Shown here: positions 48,663 through 56,911 of the stretch, piece by piece
Position numbering within the stretch: the stretch's first letter is position 1
How the letters are laid out: the number at the start of each line of letters is the position of its first letter
From: an uncultured Eubacteriales bacterium
Lineage (GTDB): Bacteria; Bacillota; Clostridia; Christensenellales; UBA1242
Assembly (NCBI GenBank): GCA_948607205.1
Contig: CAPERS010000002.1
Location: 73,231-137,230, forward strand
DNA length: 64,000 bases
Direction: 5' to 3'
Position numbers and translations under genes: made by a program
Notes under the pieces: model-generated
The model's database searches: none
What the model saw: the letters and a program-made list of their open reading frames with translations, nothing else
What the model was told of the DNA's origin: nothing

Positions 48663-49631
48663 TTATCTCATCGCAACTGCTACTGAAAGCGCTACTGTTG
48701 CGCCAACGATTGGGTTATTGCCCATGCCGATAAAGCCCATCATTGCAACGTGCGCTGGCACTGATGAAGAGCCTGCAAATTGCGCATCGCAGTGCATTCT
48801 GCCCATAGTGTCAGTGAGTCCATAACTTGCAGGGCCTGCGCCAACATTGTCTGGGTGAAGTGTTCTGCCTGTTCCGCCACCTGAGGCAACTGAGAAATAT
48901 TTTCTTCCATTTTCATTGCACCACTTTTTGTAAGTTCCAGCAACTGGGTGTTGGAAACGAACTGGGTTTGTTGAGTTGCCTGTGATTGAAACGTCAACTT
49001 TTTCATGAATCATGATTGCAACACCTTCTGGAACATCATACGCACCGTAAACTTTAACGTTAGCTTTCTCGCCTTCCGAAAATTTCTTTTCGCCAAGAAT
49101 TTTAAGTTTGCCAGTTTTGTGGTCATACTTTGTGTTGACATATGTGAATCCGTTAATACGGGCAATGATATACGCTGCGTCTTTGCCAAGACCGTTCAAA
49201 ATAACATTGAGCGGAGTTTTTCTAACCTTGTTGGCAGTTCTGACAATGCCCATTGCGCCTTCGGCAGCGGCAAAACTTTCGTGACCTGCAAGGAAAGCGA
49301 AACTTTTTGTGTTTTCGTCAAGAAGCATTGCGCCAAGTCTGCCGTGACCAATACCGATTTGGCGGTCATCAGCAACAGAGCCAGGAACGCAGAATGCTTG
49401 CAAGCCTTCGCCTATTTTAAGTGCCGACTCGGCTGGGCTTTTTGCGCCAGACTTGATTGCAACGGCAACGCCGAGTTGATAAGCCTCGACTGCGTTGTCA
49501 AAGCAAATTGGTTGAATACCACGAACAATTTCTTCAACATTTATTTTTGCTTTGTCGCAGATTGCTTTTGCTTCTTCCATATTCTTGATGCCATATTTGG
49601 CTAAACATTGTTTAATTGATGTATTTTCCAT
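48663..49631 (-). CDS. GGGtGRT protein
   Basis: 322 aa. Contains the eponymous GGGTGRT motif near residue 255 and the conserved GMGNNPIVGATVALSVAVAMR C-terminus in two parts (GFIGMGNNP, VGATVAL). The biochemical role of this family, found in anaerobic bacteria, is unknown; it is usually encoded beside a NifU-like protein, as here (3 bp away). GGAGG precedes the ATG. It is probably soluble. Confidence 0.9.
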   Translation of the reverse strand: MENTSIKQCLAKYGIKNMEEAKAICDKAKINVEEIVRGIQPICFDNAVEAYQLGVAVAIKSGAKSPAESALKIGEGLQAFCVPGSVADDRQIGIGHGRLGAMLLDENTKSFAFLAGHESFAAAEGAMGIVRTANKVRKTPLNVILNGLGKDAAYIIARINGFTYVNTKYDHKTGKLKILGEKKFSEGEKANVKVYGAYDVPEGVAIMIHEKVDVSITGNSTNPVRFQHPVAGTYKKWCNENGRKYFSVASGGGTGRTLHPDNVGAGPASYGLTDTMGRMHCDAQFAGSSSVPAHVAMMGFIGMGNNPIVGATVALSVAVAMR

Positions 49632-49634
49632 GTT

Positions 49635-50303
49635 TTACGCCCTCCTTGGATCAATAACTGTGACAGCCTCATTAAATCTGCCATAAGTTTTGGTTGCTTT
49701 TTTGATTGCGTCTTTTGGTTTGATATTTTCATCTTTCAAAAGGTTCATAAGCGCGCCAACTGAGATGTATTCATAGCCGATAATCTCACCATTAGCGTCA
49801 AGTCCTTCTTTGGTGATATATCCTTCTGCAAGGTTGAGATAGCGTGTGCCAGAATCTTCTCGTGAATAAACTGTTCCCACATTGCTCGTGAGGTTTTTGC
49901 CAAGGTCTTCGAGAGCAGCGCCAACTTCCAAGCCATTTTCTGAAAAGGCCGACTGACTTCTGCCGTAAACAAGTTGCAAGAAGATTTGTTTCATTGCGTC
50001 ATTAATTGCGTCGCACACAAGGTCTGTGTTGAGTGCCTCCAAGATTGTTTTGCCTGTCAAGATTTCGCTTGCCATGGCAGCCGAGTGAGTCATTCCACTG
50101 CAACCGATTGTTTCAACGAGCGCTTCTTTGATAATTCCGTTTTTGACATTAAGAGTCAATTTGCATGTGCCTTGTTGTGGTGCACATTTGCCACATCCGT
50201 GAGAAAATCCGCTGATTTGCTTGATTTCCTTAACTTGAACCCATTTTGCTTCCTCTGGAATAGGAGATGGACCGAAACCTTTCATGTTTATAGGACAACT
50301 CAT
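49635..50303 (-). CDS. NifU-like iron-sulfur cluster scaffold-related protein
   Basis: About 222 aa from the ATG at 50303 (CGGAGG upstream). It shows a Cys-rich segment GCGKCAPQQGTC (about residues 36-48), then ETIGCSGMTHSAAMASEILTGK, which resembles the NifU/IscU N-terminal domain. It is the first gene of a two-gene operon with the GGGtGRT gene. A role in cluster assembly or metal handling is inferred from the family only. Confidence 0.85.
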   Translation of the reverse strand: MSCPINMKGFGPSPIPEEAKWVQVKEIKQISGFSHGCGKCAPQQGTCKLTLNVKNGIIKEALVETIGCSGMTHSAAMASEILTGKTILEALNTDLVCDAINDAMKQIFLQLVYGRSQSAFSENGLEVGAALEDLGKNLTSNVGTVYSREDSGTRYLNLAEGYITKEGLDANGEIIGYEYISVGALMNLLKDENIKPKDAIKKATKTYGRFNEAVTVIDPRRA

Positions 50304-50324
50304 ATAATTTTTCCTCCGATATAT

Positions 50325-50352
50325 ATTGTATAACAAAGGCAAAAAATTTCAA
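50325..50352 (-). promoter_or_regulatory. Promoter of NifU-like/GGGtGRT operon
   Basis: Minus-strand TTGAAA (50347-50352), 16 bp, TACAAT (50325-50330). Confidence 0.6.
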
Positions 50353-50396
50353 AATGATTTATGAGTTTTGCAAATTTTTTTAATATATTTTAAATG

Positions 50397-50425
50397 AAAA
50401 AAGACAGCTTATCTGTCTTTTTTTA
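50397..50425 (-). terminator. Terminator of second InlB/GLUG gene
   Basis: A-run, AAGACAG, CTTAT, CTGTCTT, T-run; the minus-strand T-run lies at the low-coordinate side. Confidence 0.8.
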
Positions 50426-53400
50426 AATTATCTCAAACCCAGCAAGACCAACCGAAAGCACATCGCTCTGCTGTGGGATTTGACTCGCGTATTCAAACAA
50501 ACCAACCTGCATTGGAAGACCGTTATTCATCTCTTTTTCATATCTAAAACCTTCGTTGAAATCTTCGGCATTTCCATAAGCACGCTTTCTCTCTTGATTG
50601 CCAACTATCATGCTATAGTAACTTGCCTTGATAAACGGAGTTTTACTTCCTCCAAAAATAGCGCCCGAACTGTTTGAAATTTCACCTGTTGACGAGCAAT
50701 ATTCAAGTTCACATTCTGCCCAAATGACACCGACAATTCCACTCAGATTTAAACATTCATTATCAACATGGGTGACAAATCCATAGTTTGCCGACGAAAT
50801 TATTCTTGTTGAGCCATCATTGCAAAGCGCAACGATTCCGCCCATTCCACCAACAGTCACTGTTGTTTGAATATTTCCATAATTTATGCAATTTTCAATG
50901 TTGTTTCCTGCACTTATTCCAACAATTCCTCCAAACCAATAATCATTCCTTCCAAAGTCATTATTTTGAGAAAGAAGTCCAAAATTTATGCAGTTTTTTA
51001 TTGTGCTATCACTTGCCAAAGCGACAATTCCACCTTGATACCCGCCAACTATTTCTGCTCTATTCACGCAGTTTTCAACAAGTGAATTTCCAGTTATATG
51101 GTCAACAATGCCTGCCGAATGTCTATTAGACTTGATTTTTCCTGACAAAACTTGACAATTTCTTATCTGTGATGAGTTGCAAAGTGATGCAATTCCTGCA
51201 CCTCGGTCACTTGTGTCAATTGATACATTGCTCAAAATAACATTCTCAATCTTCGCATTTTCTATTGTGCCAAAAAGTGCTCCCCAAACCGCATATCGCC
51301 CAAAGTTTTGTGTTGTAAGGCCATTAATTTTTTTATCACATCCATCGAAAGTTCCACTGAATTTTCCGGTTTCGCTAATTGGCATCCAATATTTGCCAGC
51401 AAGGTCAATATTGTTTGTCAATTTAACTGTTTCACCACTGAAATCATGGCCCTCAAGAGCCATATATGATAACTTTCCAAGTTCTTCTGCACTCGAAATG
51501 AGATATGCACCGCTGGCGTCTTGTTTTAAAGTCACACTTGCACCAGCTGACGCCCAAGTTTCAAGCCATACTGCATAAAGTGTGACATTTTCTGTGCTTG
51601 TTGTTAAATTTGAAACACTTGCTCCGTCGGTATATGTTATTTTTGACGTGTCATATTCTGAAATTGGATTTTGTTTTGTTCTGCTCCAACCTAGGAATAT
51701 ATATCCGTTTCTTGTGAATGAGTTTGCTGTTAAATTTTTGTTATAACCATATGTATGTTTTTGTGATGGCATTGTTCCGCTTCCGCCATTGGCGTCAAAC
51801 ACAACGTTATATTCATTCGCATCCCAAAGGGCGACAAGTTCAACATCAAGATAGCCAAAAGTGTAAGTTGTTTGACCAATTCCACTACCGCTGACATCAA
51901 GACCTGTAGCGTCGAAAGTGCCAAGATATGCAACCTGCCAAACGAGAGGTTTTTCTGCTGTTGGCGCTGGTCCAGTTGAAAGATTAAAGAAACCTATTGT
52001 TGAAAAACTGCCAGTTGAACCGCAAACCCATTTATATATGTAAGTTTTCCAAGTCCCAGTTCCTTTGTTGTCAGTAAGCCAACTATCATTACATTCATTT
52101 CCATGCGCATTCGCTTGGGCGTGAATTGTGTAACCTTCGGGAATTTTCGCGTGAATAATCTAATAATAAACTCCATTTGGCTTTGAATCAAAACAGTTAT
52201 GAAATCCGCCATAGCCCGGGCTTGCCTCCCCCACTGTTGAAATTTCAAGCACTTTCTTAGAGCGTGGCAATTTGAGGTCATCAGGTTTATCAACAATGTT
52301 TAGCCTAACATTTCCGTTGTTTGAATTGTTATATACATCTGTGATGTTATATGAATTATCATAAAAGCCGTCAGTCATGACGTAATGGAATTTTCCAAAA
52401 CTATCCAAACTGCCATCACCATGACTTGAGACCCAGCCTTTAAAGGTATAACCTGGACGCGTTGGCATAGTATATATTTTTTGTGTTGAGCCATAAATGT
52501 GACCAGAAGAAGTTTCAGTTTCCATTCCGTTAACCGCCCCACCATTTGCGTAACAAGTTATAGAGGCAAACTTTTCAGTCGTGAGATATGGATAGCCTTC
52601 GTTGATTTCTGACTTTTGTGAAAAATATGAGTTCCACTTAGAGTCTGACTTCCAAGAATATGAAGTTCCGTTCACAACAAACGAACTTCCTGTAAAACAA
52701 TCCCAATTCCTGAATGCATCAACAATGCCAGAAATAAAATGGTTGGTTTCACCCAAGCATTCATTGCTATCAATTTTATCGAAGCCCAAGCCTCTATCTG
52801 AATAGTTGTAACTATAAGCACTATAATCTGCGTTTTTATTAATAACATTCGCAACAATTGCTCCAGTGCTTACTGCTGAACTAGAGTTATTTCCAACATT
52901 AAAATTGTTTGACACAATCTGTAAATTGCTAACAGAGCCAAATACACCACCAAGATGAAACAATCTTCCACCAGTAAAATTACCAGCATTATAATTATGA
53001 TTAAAACTTGTAAGATATGATGGTTCTGATGACGAACTGCCTACAACACCCCCAATAATCACCATGTTAAATTCTTCATAATTGAAATTTATATCTCCAA
53101 AATTATAACAATATGTAACAAGCATCGTTATCATAGGTATGATAGGCGAAGGACCACTATAGCCATTTTCACAAGACATAGTTCCTACAATTCCGCCAAC
53201 CGCAGCAAAAACAGACTGAACTTCTATATCAACAAAATTGGCACATCCAGTTATCATGGAATTGATTGCATAACCACAAATTGCTCCTCCAAATTGAGAA
53301 GTTGCGCCATCAATAACATTAACATTAATTTTTCCTGTTCGTATAACAATTCCGCGAAGGGTTGCGCTGGTTACATAGCCAAACAATCCACAATATGAAA

Positions 53401-53836
53401 TATTTTCTACTACTGGAGCTGAAGTGACTTGATGATTTATATAAAGACCTAAAATCGAATAACCATTCCCATTAAATAAACCCTGAAATGAAGAATCTTT
53501 AGTTCCAATTGAATCCCAATAATAATTCCCCAAGTCGATATTTTTGGTTTGTTCAAAATACTTTCCACTTGACCAACCATCAGTTTTTGTTTGCTCTCTC
53601 ACCCACACAAGATTTTCTGCGCTTGCTATCTTATAAGGCTCACCACTTGTTCCGTCACCTGTTGGCTTGACCGCGCTTGAACTTGGCCAAAGAGAATTGT
53701 TTTTTGGAGTTTCAATTGAAACACCATATGTAACATTTTGGTTTATTTCAGAATTAGATGAAATATAAAAAGTAACGCCAAACGCCAGCGAACAAATGCT
53801 TATTAAACAAAAAATTGAAGATATTATCTTTTTCAC
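50423..53836 (-). pseudogene. Second InlB B/GLUG surface protein gene, interrupted by one in-frame amber codon
   Basis: One reading frame of 1138 codons from GTG at 53836 (AAGGAG upstream) to 50423, broken only by TAG at 52160-52162. Before it lie a signal peptide (about 1-25), GLUG-like repeats and an InlB B unit (GYTFKGW); after it come another InlB B repeat (FDANGG to GYIFLGW), more GLUG repeats and the VGLAGFE tail. The paralogue at 3113-6445 has Ser (TCA) at the amber position (FYSVIHAKIPEG versus YY*IIHAKIPEG). All other codons remain open. Either recent decay, readthrough, or a sequence error. The promoter has a G9 tract and a 19-bp spacing. Confidence 0.85.
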
Positions 53837-53859
53837 GACAAAATTCTCCTTTTTATTTT

Positions 53860-53890
53860 ATTATACCTCAAAATCCCCCCCCCTAGTCAA
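53860..53890 (-). promoter_or_regulatory. Homopolymer-spacer promoter of second surface protein gene (putative phase-variable)
   Basis: Minus-strand TTGACT (53885-53890) and TATAAT (53860-53865) separated by 19 bp containing G9 (C9 on the plus strand, 53875-53883). Loss of two G would give 17 bp. Confidence 0.8.
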
Positions 53891-53975
53891 CTAAATCCGA
53901 CAGGAAAGATACGCTATTTTTGCGTTTCCGTTTAGAAAGAAGGGCTATGAAGGTTAATTTGGTTTTATATCAATT

Positions 53976-54004
53976 ATTATACTCAAAAATTGCGTTTATA
54001 CCAA
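53976..54004 (-). promoter_or_regulatory. Possible distal promoter of second surface protein gene
   Basis: Minus-strand TTGGTA (53999-54004), 17 bp, TATAAT (53976-53981), in a block conserved with 6595-6623. Confidence 0.45.
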
Positions 54005-54027
54005 ACGAAAAATGCAAATAAAATGGT

Positions 54028-54055
54028 TTGAAATTTATAGTCAGTGTGATATAAT
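54028..54055 (+). promoter_or_regulatory. ung promoter, leaderless configuration
   Basis: TTGAAA (54028-54033), 16 bp, TATAAT (54050-54055), 6 nt, ATG at 54062. No SD. Confidence 0.75.
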
Positions 54056-54061
54056 AAAAAC

Positions 54062-54721
54062 ATGATAAAGATAAAACAAAACTGGTATCAACTTCTTAAA
54101 GAAGAATTTGAAAAGCCATATTTTGCCGCTCTTCAAGATTTTTTGGCTGAGGAATATTCACGCTATGAAATATATCCCAAAGAAGAGAATATTTTCAATG
54201 CACTAAATCATGTCCCATTCGACAAGATAAAGGTTGTGATTATCGGTCAAGACCCATATCATGAGCCCGGGCAAGCGCAAGGGTTATCTTTCAGTGTGCC
54301 AGAGAACATTGAAAATCCACCTTCACTTGTCAATATTAAGAAAGAAATTGAAGACGATTTATCAATTAAATGTTTATCCTCTGGCGACCTAACGCGTTGG
54401 GCAGACCAAGGTGTTTTGCTTTTAAACACTGTTCTGACCGTTCGTCGAGCGCGAGCAAACTCACACAAAGACAAAGGTTGGGAAAAGCTTACTCGAAGAA
54501 TAATTCAGTTGGTTGGTGAAAGAAAAGAGCCTTGTGTATTCTTATTATGGGGAAGTTATGCGCAAAGTTTTGCTGAATTGATTGGTTCTCAGCACCTTAT
54601 TTTGAAAGCGCCACATCCAAGTCCACTTTCTGCCTATCGTGGTTTTTTTGGATGCAAACATTTCTCAAAATGCAACGAGTTTCTCATTTCTCACAACCAA
54701 ACACCTATTGACTGGAAATAA
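54062..54721 (+). CDS. ung: Uracil-DNA glycosylase (family 1)
   Basis: 219 aa. It removes uracil from DNA in base excision repair. The water-activating motif GQDPYHEPGQAQGLSFSVP, LLLNTVLTV, LLWGSYAQ and the intercalation loop HPSPLSAYRGFFGC are all present. The start has no SD and lies 6 nt after a -10 box, so the mRNA is predicted leaderless. Confidence 0.97.
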   Translation: MIKIKQNWYQLLKEEFEKPYFAALQDFLAEEYSRYEIYPKEENIFNALNHVPFDKIKVVIIGQDPYHEPGQAQGLSFSVPENIENPPSLVNIKKEIEDDLSIKCLSSGDLTRWADQGVLLLNTVLTVRRARANSHKDKGWEKLTRRIIQLVGERKEPCVFLLWGSYAQSFAELIGSQHLILKAPHPSPLSAYRGFFGCKHFSKCNEFLISHNQTPIDWK

Positions 54722-54765
54722 CATTATGAAAAAAGTAAACAAACACAAAAATTATCTGAAATGCA

Positions 54766-54795
54766 AAAACACCTTGGACAACCCAAGGTGTTTTT
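54766..54795. terminator. Bidirectional Rho-independent terminator
   Basis: AAAAACACCTTGG, 4-nt loop, CCAAGGTGTTTTT between ung and the convergent coiled-coil gene. Confidence 0.85.
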
Positions 54796-54816
54796 AATAT
54801 ATTTTAATGAAATTTA

Positions 54817-55926
54817 TTAGTCGTTTTTCTTTTTAAGTTCAGCGATATCATTTTTAAGTTTTTCGATATCTGCTTTAAGTTCAGCATTTTGTGCAGATAG
54901 CACATCGAACATTTTTTCAAGAAGTGGGAATCTGTCTTTGTTCTTATCCATAACTTCTTGGCAGTGTTCAACTGAAAGTTTGAGTCCATCGAGAAGGTCA
55001 AGGTCTTCTGCGAGTTTCTTTGCTTTTTCTTCGTCGATGTCAGCATAGTTATTAACGCCATAGAGAACAACTTTTTGCTTAGCAACGAGTGCTTCTTTTC
55101 TGCGAAGTTTCTTTTCGTCGTTTTCGAGAGTTCTCTTAACTCTGCGAAGTGGCAAAAATTCCTTCTTGCAAGCGCGAAGTTCTTTTTCGTTGGCTTTGAG
55201 TCTGTCTTCTTTAACTTCAAGAGCGTTTTCGAGTTCTTCAAGGCTTACATAGCCGGCTGGAGTTGCGCGAAGAGCTTCAACTTTTTCTCTTTCAGATTGA
55301 AGTTCTTGAACAAGCATTGCATTTTTTGCTTTTTCTTCTTTAAGAGCCTCATCGTCTTGAGAAACTTCTTCCTCTTCTTCGTCTTCGTCGTCAGAGATAT
55401 CAACAACTTCTTCCTCTTCTTCCTCAGACTCTTCTTCTTCGAATTCTCCGTCCTCTTCTTCCTCTTCGTCTTCTTCATCTTCTGAAGCGAGTCTTTCAAG
55501 GCGAGCCATAAGTTCTCTTCTCTTTTGCTCGATTTCGGCGTCACGCTCGTTTTCCTCTTCCTCTTCTTCCTCAGACATTTCAGATTCTTCGATTTCCTCG
55601 ACTTCTTCCTCTTCAACTTCTTCAACGTTTTGAGTTTCTTCTGCTGACTCTTCTGCTTCTGGGTCATAGTTTTCTACAACTGCGCCACTATAGAGCATTT
55701 CAGCGATTTCAGGAACTTTTTCAATTTCCTTTGCGTCTGCACCCAACTCTTCAAGTTTTTCTTTAACTTTTTCTGTTTCTTCCTCTTTCTTTCTTTCGAT
55801 TGCTTTGTCGTCTTTCTTTCTGTTGGCAAGGCTCATCAAGATGTCGCCCATGAAATAGAGGAGAAATCCACCAGCAACAATGATTCCAAGCACGACTACG
55901 ATTGTGATAATAACTGAACTTGACAT
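54817..55926 (-). CDS. Membrane-anchored, Glu-rich coiled-coil protein
   Basis: About 369 aa from the ATG at 55926 (AAGGA 10 nt upstream). One N-terminal transmembrane helix (about 5-28) is followed by a charged helix (residues about 35-75), an extremely acidic region (about 85-190, long Glu/Asp runs) and C-terminal coiled coils (about 195-370). The topology suggests an anchored cytoplasmic rod with an acidic spacer. It lies downstream of ssrA on the same strand. Family not recognised; the Glu runs make similarity searches unreliable. Confidence 0.75.
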   Translation of the reverse strand: MSSSVIITIVVVLGIIVAGGFLLYFMGDILMSLANRKKDDKAIERKKEEETEKVKEKLEELGADAKEIEKVPEIAEMLYSGAVVENYDPEAEESAEETQNVEEVEEEEVEEIEESEMSEEEEEEENERDAEIEQKRRELMARLERLASEDEEDEEEEEDGEFEEEESEEEEEEVVDISDDEDEEEEEVSQDDEALKEEKAKNAMLVQELQSEREKVEALRATPAGYVSLEELENALEVKEDRLKANEKELRACKKEFLPLRRVKRTLENDEKKLRRKEALVAKQKVVLYGVNNYADIDEEKAKKLAEDLDLLDGLKLSVEHCQEVMDKNKDRFPLLEKMFDVLSAQNAELKADIEKLKNDIAELKKKND

Positions 55927-55983
55927 AAATTTCACTTCCTTTTTTATTTTTTTTGGCTTTTTTGTTTTTAAACTTTAAAAACT

Positions 55984-56380
55984 TGGTGGAGATGGCGGGA
56001 GTTGAACCCGCGTCCAAAAAGCAAATCCAAAGTTTTTCTACGTGTGTAGTTTATGCTTAATTCTCATCAAAGTTTCGTCCATAAACAAACTTCTTTGACC
56101 AGCCGTTTAGGTTTTCTATGAATAGAACGACAAACTTTTCATAGAGTTTGGCTTGAAATGATACTCGCTTCCTGAGTAAGCCAATTCAGGATGAGCAGGT
56201 CAAAATTTTATTGACCGAGTTTTTTGAGTGAACTTAGGCAGCGATTGCGCTTGTTCTAAGGTTCATTCTTACAGTTTTGTTTTCTGCGTTTATTTTTTGT
56301 GCCCATTTTTAAGTAGGCTGGGCGCTACTACACGCTTTACGCTTTGACCTTCACTCCCTGTCGAAACCAAGAACACCCCC
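55984..56380 (-). ncRNA. ssrA: tmRNA (transfer-messenger RNA)
   Basis: The 5' GGGGGTG pairs with the 3' CATCTCC before an encoded CCA, and the T arm GCGGG-TTCAACT-CCCGC is present near the 3' end. The tag reading frame (56287-56237) encodes AENKTVRMNLRTSAIAA and ends TAA at 56234-56236; the terminal AIAA matches proteolysis tags such as ALAA. tmRNA with SmpB rescues stalled ribosomes. It begins 8 nt after the smpB stop and seems to be cotranscribed. Confidence 0.93.
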
Positions 56381-56388
56381 AAAGGCGT

Positions 56389-56832
56389 TTATAGGTTTTT
56401 TAAAGTTTGGTCGATGTCCCGCTTGATAGCCTTTTCGCGCAGGACCTGACGCTTGTCATAAAGTTTCTTACCCTTGGCCAGTGCGATTTCAATTTTGACC
56501 TTCCCGTCTTTTATATAGACTTTGGTTGGCATAACTGAAAATCCTTTTTCACGCACCATGCGTTCAAGTTTTGAAATTTCAACTTTATGCAAGAGAAGTT
56601 TTCGTGAACGTCTTGTGTCACTTGATTCTGGTCTTGTTTTGTCGTAAGGTTTTATGTAGCAGTTTTTGAGAATTGCCTCGCCGTTTTTTATAACGACGTA
56701 ACTTTCCTCCAAACTGATGCCACCTGACCGAACTGACTTAACTTCACAGCCAACAAGTGCGATACCAGCTTCCACGAAGTCTGAAACGAAGAAATTGTGA
56801 AAAACTTTCTTGTTGTTATTTAGTATCTTCAT
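56389..56832 (-). CDS. smpB: SsrA-binding protein SmpB
   Basis: 147 aa, normal length. An oligonucleotide-binding beta barrel with NKKVFHNFFV, GIALVGCEVKSVRSG, and the basic C-terminal tail AKGKKLYDKRQVLREKAI that mimics the anticodon arm. TAGGAGG precedes the ATG. It is directly followed by ssrA and preceded by rnr, the classical order. Confidence 0.97.
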   Translation of the reverse strand: MKILNNNKKVFHNFFVSDFVEAGIALVGCEVKSVRSGGISLEESYVVIKNGEAILKNCYIKPYDKTRPESSDTRRSRKLLLHKVEISKLERMVREKGFSVMPTKVYIKDGKVKIEIALAKGKKLYDKRQVLREKAIKRDIDQTLKNL

Positions 56833-56911
56833 CTCGCCTCCTATTATAACACCCCTTTAAGAGATTTTCAAGACCCAAATTGAAATTTTTTGAAAAAAAT
56901 GCAAAAAAATC

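Noticed and set aside
50423..52159. Separate gene starting at GTG 51802
   Set aside because: The frame is continuous with the upstream half except for one amber codon, and no ribosome binding site precedes 51802.
52160..52162. Recoding of TAG as a sense codon in this organism
   Set aside because: ffh and yraN end at TAG in the expected places, so TAG functions as stop here.
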